Assembly (NCBI GenBank): GCA_028571685.1 | Contig: CM053143.1 | Location: 10,717,501-10,781,500 of the forward strand | Direction: 5' to 3' | Length of the DNA: 64,000 bases | From: Heterohyrax brucei | Taxonomy: Eukaryota; Chordata; Mammalia; Hyracoidea; Procaviidae | In this document: positions 33,254-43,579 of the stretch, one piece after another | How the letters are laid out: each line of letters opens with the position of its first letter | Position numbering within the stretch: the stretch's first letter is position 1 | Notes under the pieces: model-generated | Databases searched by the model: none | Told to the model about the DNA's origin: nothing | Seen by the model: only the letters and a program-made list of their open reading frames with translations | Translations under genes and position numbers: made by a program

Positions 33254-33642
33254 TGTGATATGTTTATTTTTATGTGATGTTTTCTCTGTTTTTCTTATTA
33301 GTCTGTTCTGGGACACTCTTTCTTGTGAGTTGATTTTTCACCTTTTTCAGAGCTGGGTTTATAGTTGTTGAGACTCGTGTGTTAGATTTCTTGAAATGGT
33401 ATGATACATCTTTGTTGTGCTTTACAGTTGCCCCTATGAACCCCCTCAATAAACTATAAACCCAATTTTAACTACTACCAGTCTTGTCATCTTCCTCTCC
33501 ATCTGGAAGGACTATAATGACTGTAGTACATCCCTCTGTTTATTATGATGACACCATAGTTTTCATGATGATCACTGGATTGCTTCTTTCCATATCAAAG
33601 CCGTGAATTCCTTTGGGGCCTTCCCTAAATGAGTACATAAGG
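33254..33642 (-). other. L1 inter-ORF spacer (389 bp)
   Basis: The stretch between the ORF1 stop (33643-33645) and the ORF2 ATG (33251-33253). It is homologous to 63029-63446 and to about 9120-9490. The ORF2 frame is open for 63 bp upstream of the proposed ATG, but that part does not look conserved. Confidence 0.7.
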
Positions 33643-34576
33643 TTAATGGTTTTGTTCTTCTAAGCCAAAGCCAAGAACTTCTTTCAGTATTTCTTGTAGT
33701 TTGGGTTTGGTTTTTACAAAGTCTCTGAGTTTCTGTTTGTCTGGGAAGGTCTTAATTTCATTTTTGTATTTGAAAGATAGTGTTGCAGGATATATAATTC
33801 TTGGTTGGAAGTTCTTCTCCTTCAAGACTTTGAATGTGTCATGCCACTGTCTCCATGCCAGCATGGTTTCTGCTGAGAAATCTGACGAGAGCCTACAGGG
33901 TTTCCCTCTGAACGTTAGCTTTGCCTTGAGTCTTGCTGCCTTTAAGAGTTGCTGCTTGTGTTTCATTTTGTTAAGCTTGATTATAATACGTCTTGGAGTC
34001 TTTCTTTTGAGATGTATATTGGGTGGCGTACGATATGCATCTGAGATGTCTATATTCTCTTCCTTCATGATTTCTGGGAAATTTTCTTTCAGCAGCTCAG
34101 CAACAATACTCTCTGTGTTCTCAGATGTCTCACCCTGTTCAGGGACTCCAAATTAATCGAAGGTTGTTCCTCTTAATAGAGTCCCACATGCTTCTTAATG
34201 TTTCTTCATTTTTCTTGTTTCTTTTTTCTGATTTCTGCTCATAGACACTGGCATCAGTAGCTCTGTCTTCCAAGTCAGAAATTCTTTTTTACATTTGTTC
34301 CATTCTGTTTTCTTGGCTTTGCATGGAAGTTTCTATGTCTTTGATTTTCTTTTTGATCTGTTGGATTTTAGAGTACTGGTGTTCCATCAGATCGAACAAC
34401 TTGCTTAATTTTTCATTTTGTTCTACTGCATTTTGTATAAGGTCTAGAAGGGCTCTGTATATAATCAATTTGTATTCACTTCCTGATGCTTCCATAAAAG
34501 TTTCTTCATCTGGAAAACTCCTTGGTTGTTTTGTTTGGGAGCCTTCTGAAGCCACGGGTGATTTCTTGTATGCCAC
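33643..34576 (-). pseudogene. L1 ORF1 (RNA-binding chaperone), broken
   Basis: ORF1p forms trimers on L1 RNA. The start ATG at 34576 gives MAYKKSPVASEGSQ. A coiled-coil-rich segment follows (QNEKLSKLFDLMEHQYSKIQ...) up to a nonsense codon just after ENRMEQM (34289). The same frame then continues (KRISDLEDR). A one-base slip near 34150 shifts it into the frame that carries the RRM and C-terminal domain at 34068-33643 (RRIIIKLNKMKHKQQ, RLSSDFSAETM, KQKLRDFVKTKPKLQEILKE). With two lesions it cannot make full-length protein. Confidence 0.85.
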
Positions 34577-34719
34577 AATTTTCTATTGTTTTTTGGGTCC
34601 CGTGTGAGTTTATAGAGGCTGGAAGAGGTACTGTGAAGACGGATTGCAAATGTTTCTCTAGGCTGTCTTCAAATGTAAAGCAAAAGGTATCTGACCAGTT
34701 CACAAATCAGTTAGGTTTT

Positions 34720-35609
34720 CAGGTGTAGAGGTCCCTTTTCTCATCTGACAAAATAAGCGCCACTATATCCAACCCCAGATGATAACAAACTAGTTCAGAA
34801 TACAGCAATGCTACTGCCCTGTTGGCGTCTGCTGACAGGGCCTAGCCTTAGCCAACACTGCAGCGAGTACTGGTTTTGTGATAGAAAAGTGCTCTCCTGT
34901 GGGCAGGCTCTGGCTCCCAAGCTAAGAATTAGGTCCAGCTGTGGCCACCGTATCCAAGATGGCGTCCTCCACACAGGCAGCAGACAGAGGGGCCAAAGGT
35001 GCCGAGAGGTGGTGATTCCTCTGCTTCTGTTGCAGGACCCCCAATGTAGGCAGCACCATGCAAAATCACTACTTTTCTGTCGGAGATGTGCTGCCCCGTT
35101 TGCATGCGCTGGCTCCCAGGCTAAGAACGAGATCTCACTAAAATCTCGGTACCAATATGGCGTCCCGCACCCTGACCACGAAGCTCTGCACAAACCCCAC
35201 TGAGGCAGCTACAAAACGAAAGGCTCAAAGTGTCTAGATTAACAGATTCCCAAGCCTGGCTCTCAGAATATGGGAATTTCGCCTGCCTATCCCCCCAGCA
35301 GCTCGTCTGAGTCCAGCCGCCAGGCAGGACCCAGCTCCGCCCGCCAGTCCAGACAGAGGGAAAAAAAAGTCAAACTGGTGCGTTTACCTTCCGTCCGTGA
35401 GAGCCGGGGCCAGCCAGGAGCAGGAGTCAGTGAAAGAGAGGAGGCCCTTCCCTGAGTGGTATGAAGTCCCGATTGACAGCTCTGTGCCATGTCCTGAGGC
35501 TGCTTAGGTGTTCAGAAGGCTCTGTTTGATTGTCAGTTCAGGTCTTGGTTTCCAGAGGGATATAAGGAGCCGTGAGCTTAGTCCGCCAGCTGGACTCTGC
35601 CCCCGGCTA
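34720..35609 (-). promoter_or_regulatory. L1 5' UTR / internal promoter region with tandem units
   Basis: The only GC-rich, CpG-containing stretch of note in the window. Two tandem units of about 199 bp are visible. CTGGCTCCCAAGCTAAGAA recurs as CTGGCTCCCAGGCTAAGAA at 34910 and 35109, and each is followed by a (A)AGATGGCGTCC / ATATGGCGTCCC motif resembling YY1 sites. Promoter function is inferred from the L1 family. Confidence 0.7.
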
Positions 35610-36160
35610 TAAATCTTTATGGAAGCCAACTGCTACATCTTTCTACCACAGAGCAACTCACGTGTTTAACTCATCAGTAGATGAGTACTTCAAACACTGT
35701 GCCAGCAGGGATACTCACAGACAGTTCTTAAAAGAACACAATGTTCAAGGTAAACCTTTTCTTGCTTGTTTCATTTTAAGAAAATTTCAGGAGACATTTT
35801 TGGTTTGAGGTTTCACAGGACAACAGTTTCAGGGGTTCGTCTACCCTTCGGAGCTTCTGGAAGCCTAGAGTCCAGGAGAATTTGAAAACTTGTTCTGCAT
35901 TTTCACCCTCCTGATCAGAATTCTTCCATAGAATCTTTGATCAAAATATTCACCAAAGGTAGCCAGGCATCATCCACTTCTTCTTGTCCCCCAGCCAATG
36001 AGGCATTTGTTCGTGGAGGCAATTAGCCACATACTCCAAGACTTCCTCCTATCCTTCCTTCATTGTTCCCGATGAATAGGGACCAATTTTGCCTTGGATG
36101 GCCACTTGTAAGCTCTTAAGACCCCAGGCACTAAGCAACAAACTAGATCAAAGCGTTCAG

Positions 36161-36985
36161 GTTGAAATTTAGCGTAGTTTCCACTTTCTCTCAGTGTGAC
36201 CGTTCCTAGCCCTGGTCCCTTAAGCAGAGAGGCCTGTGTGTGAATCTGCTGGATGAGGTAGTATTAACCTCCTTGACACTGGTTTTACCAACCCAGTGGC
36301 TTTTGTTCCTTCAGTTACTGTGGATTTAGTGCTAATCCTTCAAGACTTCCACAAGACACGATTATGGGTGCCACCTAACCTTTGAGAATAATTACGCTCT
36401 TTGCTACAAAGTGCTCAGAGTCTTCGAAAATCAATAAGTGAGTCTGAACACGTAAGGCTAAAGTAAAAAATCAATACGTTAGAAGAAAAACATATAATCT
36501 TCAGCCATTTATGTATTGTAGAAGGCTATATCGTTTTAAAATGACATACCCCTTTGGGAACCTACTTTCTTCAAGTTTAGATTTCTTAAAAGCATTCATG
36601 ATTTAATCGTTATGACATCTTTAGTAATCACTTTTAACAAACCTGAATGCCTTACAGGGTGTCCAAGAGTCAGTCACAAAGAGGAAAACAGCACAGGGCG
36701 CAACAACACCGAATCTCAGTAGGCAGAACACAGGGGTCGCTGTTGCCGGCAGTCTTCAGCTCTTCACGGGGGAGGACTTGGGTCTGATCTGAACTCTTCC
36801 TGTGTCTCTGGTCCTCACAACAGTGGTTTTCAAGCTGTACTCCATGGATCCCTAGAGTATCCCTTTAGAATCTCAGCAGCCACTGCGAGGACCGCGGAAG
36901 GCAGAGAGTTCTATAACAGACTTTCAGTTTTTCTGAAGAAAGAGACTTTTCTACTTTGAAAACAGCTTTAAAGGCTTTATGTTAA
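36161..36985. other. No gene recognised
   Basis: No named repeat is certain; 36825-36880 has a faint hAT-like phrase (AGTGGTTTTCAAGCTGTACT). No coding signal is seen. Confidence 0.45.
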
Positions 36986-36987
36986 CC

Positions 36988-37150
36988 CTGGAAACCCTGG
37001 TGACCTCATGGTAAAGAATTCAGCTGCTGAGCAAAGGTCCAGCAGTTTGAATCCACCAGGTCCTCCTGAGAAACTGTGTGGGGCAGTTCTGTAGGGTCAC
37101 TGTGAGTCGGCATCAGTTTCACAGTAACCAGTTAGCTTTGGGGGTTTAGG
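36988..37150 (+). mobile_element. AfroSINE, short form
   Basis: GGAAACCCTGGTGACCTCAT head, GCAGTTTGAATCCACCAGG, GAAACTGTGTGGGGCAGTTC, CTGTGAGTCGGCATCAGTTT. Confidence 0.85.
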
Positions 37151-37162
37151 TTAAGCCTTGAG

Positions 37163-37455
37163 GGCAGTGGTGGTCCCACGGTAGAATTCTTGCCTTCCAT
37201 GGAGGAGATACAGATTTAATTCCCAGCCAGTGCACTTCATTTACATCTACTCCCTCTCTGTCACTGGAGGGCTGCACTTGCTGTGATGCTGAACAGGTTT
37301 CAGCAGAGCTCTGAGGCTAAACTGGACTAGAATAGACCTGGCAATCTACTTCTGTAAATCAACCAGTGAAAATCCTATGGATCACCACAGTTCTATCCCA
37401 TGGCACACATAGTTGCCAAAAGCCTCCGCCGGCTCTAAGGCAGCTAACAACAACA
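37163..37455 (+). mobile_element. tRNA-Gly-headed SINE with RTE-like tail
   Basis: The head GGCAGTGGTGGTCCCACGGT, AGAATTCTTGCCTTCCATGG and AATTCCCAGCCAGTGCA matches tRNA-Gly(GCC). The body has TGCTGAACAGGTTTCAGC and CTGGCAATCTACTTCTGTAA. The tail is GGCAGCTAACAACAACAGC, as in RTE. It differs from the other SINEs in head and body but shares the RTE-type end. Confidence 0.8.
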
Positions 37456-37875
37456 GCATGTTAAGCATTACTGTTTAATCAAAATATGTTATATGCATCC
37501 TCCAAGACAATGAGAACCAAGAGTATATCTTCTGGACCTCTGAATGATGTTTGGGGCATAAAAACAACTAGAATAGTCTGCATGGAAATGATCTTAATAT
37601 TTGGGAAGGGAATAAAAATAATAATTAGAATACACAGGTATATGCAAGCTGCTTGGTGTGAGACACACATTTGAAGAAAAAAAAAGCAAGCCAGGGTCCT
37701 AAAGTGAAATTAGGTCTAGAGTGGAGATCAGAAATCACTATTTTTTAAGTTTCTCAGATGATTCTAATATATGATGGGGGTTAATAGATAACCTAGTGTT
37801 AAAAATATACCCAGACACGGAGATTCCGTTCACCCAGGAGCAGAGGAGGAAAAATGTAGCTCTTGCAGCCGCAAC
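37456..37875. other. No gene recognised
   Basis: A-rich single-copy-looking DNA. No repeat is named. Confidence 0.45.
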
Positions 37876-38051
37876 TTACGGAGACCCCCTGTGTTTCAGG
37901 GCAGAACTGTGCTCTGCAGGGTTTCCAGTGGCTCATTTTTGGGAAGTAGATGGCCAGGCTTTGCTCTTGAGGAGCCCCTAGGTAGACTCGAACTGTCAAC
38001 CTTTCATTTAGCAACCTGACATGTTAACTGTTTGTTCCACCTAGGGACTCC
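37876..38051 (-). mobile_element. AfroSINE, third (extended) form
   Basis: AACTGTGCTCTGCAGGGTTT, GAAGTAGATGGCCAGGCTTT and GTAGACTCGAACTGTCAACC, with a worn head ending CCACCTAGGGACTCC. The 'gaagtaga..gccaggctttgctc' segment marks a body type distinct from the short and long forms. Confidence 0.75.
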
Positions 38052-38061
38052 AGAGTCAGAA

Positions 38062-38205
38062 TTGTTTTGTTGTTGTTGTTGTTGTTAGGTGCTACTGAGT
38101 CGACTCTGACTCACAGCGACTCCACAGCACAGAGTGAAACTTCCTCAGACGGTCTGAGTGGTGAATTTGAACCGCCAAACTTCTGGTTAGCAGTCAGGAT
38201 CTTAA
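38062..38205 (-). mobile_element. SINE with (GTT)n RTE-type tail
   Basis: A (GTT)6 tail, TAGGTGCTACTGAGTCGACT, CTGACTCACAGCGACTCCAC, then GAATTTGAACCGCCAAACTT and CTGGTTAGCAGTC. It joins the RTE 3' tail to a SINE body. Confidence 0.72.
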
Positions 38206-38239
38206 ACATCACTAATGAAGTAAGAATGGTGTTACCTAC

Positions 38240-38430
38240 AACAGGGATGGACAGACTATGGCCCCGGCTAAATTCCCTAGTCTGCTTTTGAATGCCCTCC
38301 AGCTAACCATGATTTTTACTTTTATAAAAGCTTATTTTTTTTAAGAAAAGTAAAGAGACCCAATGTTAGCAGCAGACTCTAAAATACTTACTGTCTAGTC
38401 CTTCACATAAAAAAAGCTGTAGACCCCTGA
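38240..38430 (+). repeat. Old hAT-like MER repeat
   Basis: GGGATGGACAGACTATGGCC, then CTAAAATACTTACTGTCTAG, ending AGACCCCTGACCT. The same mammal-wide repeat recurs at 54588-54780. I recognise the consensus but not its exact name. Confidence 0.6.
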
Positions 38431-38970
38431 CCTAAAACTAAGATGATATCATGAGATCAGCGTGACATGGACAACAAAGCCAAGATGAGAAGCAGATGCT
38501 ATCTGTTAGGCTAGCTAATTAACTAGCTCCCAAGAACCTCCTAGCACTTCAAATTCAAATTAGTGCCTTAACAACATTTCAGGTAACCACAGGTTACTAA
38601 CAACTAAGCGAAAGTTCAAAGATTCCTTCCCCGAAAGACAAAGATCTACTCCACATGGAAACTAGGTGAATTATTACTGGGTGTGGGGTAGTGCAGAAGT
38701 TTAAAAACAGGGAAAGCAAAAGACTTGGAATCCATCAACCTCCAGAGTCTCCCACTGAAGCCTAAAGAAACAGAACAAGCAAGCCCTGATGTCCATGTCA
38801 TTTTGGAGGGAACAGTTAGGAATCGGGTGGGCTGAAGCCTGTCCGGACGTCTGTATTGAGCTCTCCCACCCCTCCCCTCTCGGGCAGCCCAAGAGCTCCT
38901 TGGAGACCAGTTTAAAAACCACTGATGGAGCGAAAAGAAGGTAGAATTCGGCTCTTAAGAGACTTCATAG
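38431..38970. other. No gene recognised
   Basis: No named repeat and no credible open frame. Confidence 0.45.
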
Positions 38971-38972
38971 AA

Positions 38973-39170
38973 CCCCAACTCAGCCGCTTACTATTTTTAT
39001 GAACTTAAGCAAGTCAATAACCTCCACAAAACTTAGTTTTTTTGAAAAGGGGTGTACCGATTCTTCTGGAGTTATTTTTAAATACAGCATTAGTGTACAC
39101 AAAGCATGCGCATACTCTTCCTAGCACTTAGCAAATTCTCCTTGTATAGGTCCCTGGTGGCCACTAGGAA
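38973..39170 (+). repeat. MIR fragment
   Basis: ACTCAGCCGCTTACTATTTT, AACTTAAGCAAGTCAATAAC, CTCC...AAAACTTAGTTTTTT follow the MIR core order. Confidence 0.6.
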
Positions 39171-40535
39171 CATTCTCATATGTGTTAGTTAGTTTAGTTC
39201 ATGTGACAAAAAAAATCATGTAAATGCAGTATAATGAGGTAACTACATGCTGAAAGTCTGAAATTCCCTTCATCACTACAGCTGGAAAAAGTTGGTGTCT
39301 CAGTAGGGGCTTGGCGAGCGTTGGATTCTCTGACTCCTGACTCGCTGTTGCTAGTTAAGGGATTCACACCAGTCACCAGGAAGATTGGCTTTCATCCAGG
39401 TGGGGTGGGGGTAAAATAACAAAACAACTCTGCTGTAAAACAGAAAGGAAAATGAGTCTGACAGATTTATTCCTTTCTGCATTTCCTGTTGCTGCTTCCC
39501 AAAGCTGGCTTTCAAAAGCAGGACTTGGTCCCCTGAGGATAGTCTCTACAGTGTGGCAGCCCTCCCTGAGAAGGAAATACCTCTCTTTCATTTCTTAAAA
39601 AAAAATTGAAAAAAAATTTAATTCTGGAGCCAAAACAAGCCCCAGTTGTCCTTTGTGTCCAATACTAACATGTAATATTCTCTTCTCTCTGTTTTCATAA
39701 TACTTCAGACAAGAAAGAGGAGGGGAAACTGTCAACATCCAAAGACAGAGAAGGGGAGCCCAGGGACACTCCCAGAGAGAGGAAGAAAGCCATGTGGTAT
39801 TTGCAGAACAAACAGAAATAATGACAAAATAACACTTTTGAAAAACTAGAACCATTCTCATTCATGTGTCTGTTTAAAAATGTATGTTTTGCAAGTACAT
39901 GTAAGTGATACCCCAAAGACAGATTCAGGAGATTGGAGATGGGCGTACACGTAAGAGCAGACTCTGGCAAAGACTAAAATGATTCCATGGGGGCAGAATG
40001 GTGAACTAACATATATTACATGTCAAAGTGTCTGCCGATTGGATATGTTCTTATAAAGAATTAATGTTTCACTCACATTCAATACACTTGACTTGCTCCA
40101 GCTGAAATGGACCTAGATAGCTATTTATTATCTGAATGGCTTTAACACAATATCCTCTACCCTGCAGCTGAAGTTATTGAGTCTAACATGTGGGACTCAT
40201 TAGTAGAAACCCTGGTGTGTGAGTAGTTAGATTTTAAGCATAAAGCTTTGCAATAAAATTTTGTATTTTTAAAAAAAGATTTATTTGGAATCTACTAAGC
40301 TCTGCCACCAGCTTGATGGAAACAACACGGTTTTTCTTTTCTTCTGGCCTAAAACATACATTTCATTGGATTTTTGACTGGCGAGTATATTCAGAAAAAT
40401 CAGAGTTCTTTTTTCAAACACCATTCTGGAAAATCATTCAGAAGAACTCAATTCTTATTAGAAAGCTAGGGAATAGTAATTCCTATGCTGAAGACATTTA
40501 ATTTCTACCTATTTTCTTTCTCCTTTCCCACCTTC
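39171..40535. other. No gene recognised; single-copy-looking DNA
   Basis: One of the longest repeat-poor stretches. The short open frames on both strands overlap each other and resemble nothing known. Confidence 0.45.
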
Positions 40536-40537
40536 CA

Positions 40538-40707
40538 GAAACCCTGGTGGTGTAGTGGTTAAAGGCTATGTCTACCAACCAAAAGGTTGGCAGTTTGAAT
40601 CTATTAGGTGCTCCTTGGAAACTCTATGGAACATTTCTACTCTGTCCTGTAGGGTCACTATGAAGTGGAAACTGCCCAACAGGAATGGGTTTGGTTTTGG
40701 TTTTTAC
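40538..40707 (+). mobile_element. AfroSINE, short form
   Basis: GAAACCCTGGTGGTGTAGTG head, GGCAGTTTGAATCTATTAGG, GGAAACTCTATGGAACATTT, then an altered tail and TTGGTTTTGGTTTTT. Confidence 0.87.
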
Positions 40708-41211
40708 CATGTCCCCAACCCATCCTCCTTTCTGAAAATTATAACTACAAAGGGGGAAGCAATGTTAATAACCTATAAAATGAGTTGTCATGTTTAGTTC
40801 ATTAGCAAAATAGTATTTGATCCCCTTTCATCATGAAGTAAATCTTATAATACATTTTTACTTATTCTTGTTTTTACAGTGATGAAATAACAGTATCTAA
40901 GAAAAGTCTAGAAACATTTTTGAAGTGATGCATAAAGAACACTTTCCCTAAAAACACTTACCTCCAAAATGGAAATTTTTAATGATAAAATTCCTACCAT
41001 AGTGTCATCAGATATTAAACATCTTACTTAAAACCTTACTACCATGAGCTGAATAATAACTTAAGGGCTATATACAATAGAAAAAAAAGCATTTCTCAAA
41101 GATTCGTATCATTACACATTGCTATCACGGATGAATTACATGGAGTACAAACAATGCTCTATAATACTCTTCTTCATTTGGAGTCCCACTCTTTAGATCA
41201 AAAATAAAAAA
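40708..41211. other. No gene recognised
   Basis: AT-rich, nothing named. Confidence 0.45.
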
Positions 41212-41363
41212 CTAAATGTTTGCTGTCAATTCTGACTCATAGCAACCCTGCAGGACAGAGTGGAATTGCCTCATAGAGTTTCCAAGGAGCCCCTTGTGAA
41301 TTCAGACAGCTGAATTTTTGGTCTGCAGCTGTAGTTCTTAACCACTATGTCACCAGGGTTTCC
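41212..41363 (-). mobile_element. AfroSINE, short form
   Basis: GTCAATTCTGACTCATAGCA, GAGTTTCCAAGGAGCCCCTT, CAGCTGTAGTTCTTAACCAC, ACCAGGGTTTCC. Confidence 0.87.
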
Positions 41364-41616
41364 GCTCTTCAGAGACAACTAGTAATTTGTGTAAACCTAT
41401 TTCTTGATCTGAACTTCTTTCAAGAGGAGATAAGAATTGAACTCGCACACCACACCACAAACATACAAACACTTCTCTTTTCCCTCTCTTATCTTCTCAA
41501 AATATATCCAGTCACAATTTTTACTAAATGAGTATTTTGTCATGAGTATGTAAATGTTGTCTAGAGACGAATATTGTGGTATACAATGGTGATTGTCAAA
41601 TCTGTGAGCTCTGGAT

Positions 41617-41800
41617 CAATATCTCTCAAGCTGACTCCGACTCATAGTGATGACATAGGACAGAGTAGAACTGCCCCCACGGAGTTTTCAAAGCTACAAT
41701 CTCTTTGGAAGCAGATTGCCACGTCTTTCTTCCACAGAGTGGATGGTGAGTTCAAACAGCCACACTTCCGGTTAGCAAGGAAATGCTAAATCACTGCACA
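41617..41800 (-). mobile_element. AfroSINE, long form
   Basis: AGCTGACTCCGACTCATAGT, GGAGTTTTCAAAGCTACAAT, CAGATTGCCACGTCTTTCTT, GAGTTCAAACAGCCACACTT; the head is degraded. Confidence 0.8.
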
Positions 41801-41899
41801 CATACCGCCCCCCTCCCCTGCCCCCAGGGCGACTTATTCTATTGCTAGACAACCTTTTGTTTTTCCTAGAGTTAGCTACTAACTCTCTCAATTTCTTCT

Positions 41900-42800
41900 T
41901 TCTTGGGTTGTATATGTGTGTATAGATGGTGTCTTCTTTTGCTATGTAATTCTTTTTTCTACCTAATTCACCTCTGAATTCATCAGTAAAGCTGTAAAAT
42001 TCCTCTCAATATTACAAAGATGTTAAGCAATCTGTCAGTTTCGGTTTTTCTTTTCTTGTAGATATTCATCCAGAGCTCACTGTCCTCCCACTCCAATCTG
42101 GGTGTGCAGTCTTGGCCTACTGAGCAGCTGTTGCTTTAAGACATCTCTTCACTAATACCCCAGGAATTCCTTTAACCTCTCCAGATTCTACATTGGTGCC
42201 TGTCTTTCCCAGGTCTCATGTCTTCCTTTTACTTGATTTACTTCTTTCTCTGGGTGGCACATATCTCTGGTTTCATCCTGAGAAGGAATGCACAAGAGGT
42301 TAGCTATCTTAAAACTTGCTTTTCAAAACAAAAGGACATTATTGTAAAATTCCTTGGAAGACTATAGTTCAATTGCTCTTGAATTCTGTGTTAGAAATAA
42401 TTTTTCCTTGAAACATTAATACCATTTCTTTACTATACCCTAGATTTGAGATTTCCTATTGGGAAATCTAACACCACACTGAATCCTGATCCTTTATATA
42501 TAGTTCGATTATTTTTCTTTCTGGACATTTTGAGCACCTTCTCTCTGTCTCCCGTTTCTGAAATAACGTGCTTTGTTTTAGGTCTCTCTCTCATTAACGT
42601 GCTGGGGACTGAGAGGATACGTTAATCTGAAATTATATTTTCTTTCATTCTTGGTTATGTTCTTGCTTTACTTTTCTTAAAAAGTAATTTTCTCCCCTCA
42701 ATTTTTTCACTTTTTTTTTTTTTTTTGCGGTTGTTAATTAGGTATCGAACCACTTGATTGATCTTTCAGTTTTCCTTTTTCTTCTGCTTTCTGGTTACAG
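41900..42800 (-). repeat. Ancient L1M/HAL1-like ORF1-region fragment
   Basis: GATATTCATCCAGAGCTCAC, GAGAAGGAATGCACAAGAGG, TTTTCTTTCTGGACATTTTG, CGTGCTGGGGACTGAG and TTGATTGATCTTTCAGTTTT follow an old mammalian L1/HAL1 ORF1 region in antisense. No frame is open. Confidence 0.5.
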
Positions 42801-42999
42801 TGAACACACCCTAATGAACCCTCGGAGGAATCACACCCTTGTAATGATCTCTCCTCATAAGTGTGGACCAGACCTCTGACTTGCTTTTACCCAAACATAG
42901 CAAAAGTGATGAGATATAATTACTTGACTAAGTTATGTTACATAGATGGCACACTCATACCCGCATTACATTATGTAAGACTTTTTGTTAGCAGACTGA

Positions 43000-43300
43000 A
43001 GTGAGAAATTATCCTTGCTGGTTTGATGAATTGAGTACCCGTGTTGAAGAAAGCCACATGCGAAGAAACTGTGAAAAACCACTAGGAACTACAGGTGGGC
43101 TCTTGGAACTGCTAACATCCAGGAAAAATGGCGAGGCCCACAGTTACTCAGCCACAAGGGAATAAATGCCGCCAACAACCTGCCTGAGGCTGGAAGCAGA
43201 TTTTCCCCAGCCAAGCCTCTGATGAGACCAGATCCCCACCTGAAACTTGGATCGCAGTCTTGTGAAACTCTGAGATTAAAAAAAAAAAATCTGTGATATT
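43000..43300 (+). mobile_element. MLT1-type MaLR LTR, partial
   Basis: GGCGAGGCCCACAGTTACTC, ATGCCGCCAACAACCTGCCT, GAGGCTGGAAGCAGATTTTC and TGATGAGACCAGATCCCCAC match the middle of MLT1 LTRs. The 3' end is replaced by A-rich DNA. Confidence 0.75.
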
Positions 43301-43579
43301 AAAAAAAAAAATGTGTGTTGTTAAATCTTCTGGGTTTGTGATAATCTGTTATGAAGCAAAGGAAATCACACACTGATTTTCTCTATTTTATTTTTACCAT
43401 TTTAGTAGAAGTTTTGAAGTTCTATGAGACCTTTAACTTCCAATTGTCATTGTTCATGTTTGAGGTTTTCTTGTTGTTTGTTTTTTCTATTTTAATAGTA
43501 TCCAATTCTAGTTATGGAAGGAGAGTAAGGAAAATAATCTGAGGGTTTCCTGTAGCAAAAAATGGCCACACTATTTCTT

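Larger units (their letters stand above)
32089..35609 (-). mobile_element. L1 LINE, complete 5' end, 3'-truncated, TSD TAAATCTTTA
   Basis: In element orientation it starts at about 35608 (GGGGGCAGAGTCCAGCTGGC, GGACTAAG), the L1 5' terminus. It contains a 5' UTR of about 0.9 kb, ORF1 (34576-33643), a 389-bp spacer and the first third of ORF2 (33253-32089). It ends inside ORF2 at LAKLT, with no 3' UTR and no poly(A). A perfect 10-bp duplication lies at 32079-32088 and 35610-35619 in the SINE. See findings for the mechanism. Confidence 0.88.
31987..35700 (-). mobile_element. AfroSINE, long form, split by a young L1
   Basis: The left half, 31987-32088, is AACCAAAACAAAC, GGTTGATTCTGACTCATAGT, GTTTCCAAGGCCGTAAATC. 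The right half, 35610-35700, is TAAATCTTTATGGAAGCCAA, CTGCTACATCTTTCTACC and the worn head CACTGTGCCAGCAGGG. The L1 at 32089-35609 separates them exactly at the AT-rich patch. Confidence 0.82.
31766..36160 (-). mobile_element. Old L1 3' UTR, split by a nested insertion
   Basis: 31766-31986 (GTGAGAATATATACAGCAAA, ACAATTTAGTGACATTGATT, ATAAACTCACTGGCCCC) and 35701-36160 (CAGTTCTTAAAAGAACACAA, TTTCAGGGGTTCGTCTACCC, GGAGGCAATTAGCCACATAC, CTCTTAAGACCCCAGGCACT) are consecutive parts of one L1 3' UTR type. The 3.7 kb between them is a SINE containing a younger L1. The old L1's own coding part is not seen to the right. Confidence 0.78.

Noticed and set aside
34795-35203. Overlapping 131- and 132-codon frames on opposite strands
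   Set aside because: Both lie in the GC-rich L1 5' UTR, where stop codons are rare by composition. The minus-strand one is not conserved between the two tandem units.
37163-37235. Possible tRNA-Gly gene
   Set aside because: The tRNA-like part is mutated in the B box (AGATTTAATTC) and continues into a SINE body with an RTE tail, so it is a SINE head.
38062-38100. (GTT)n runs as independent microsatellites
   Set aside because: These runs (also at 18630, 19731, 29258, 29893 and 45568) each abut GGTGCC or AGCTGCC and are the 3' tails of RTE or RTE-tailed elements.
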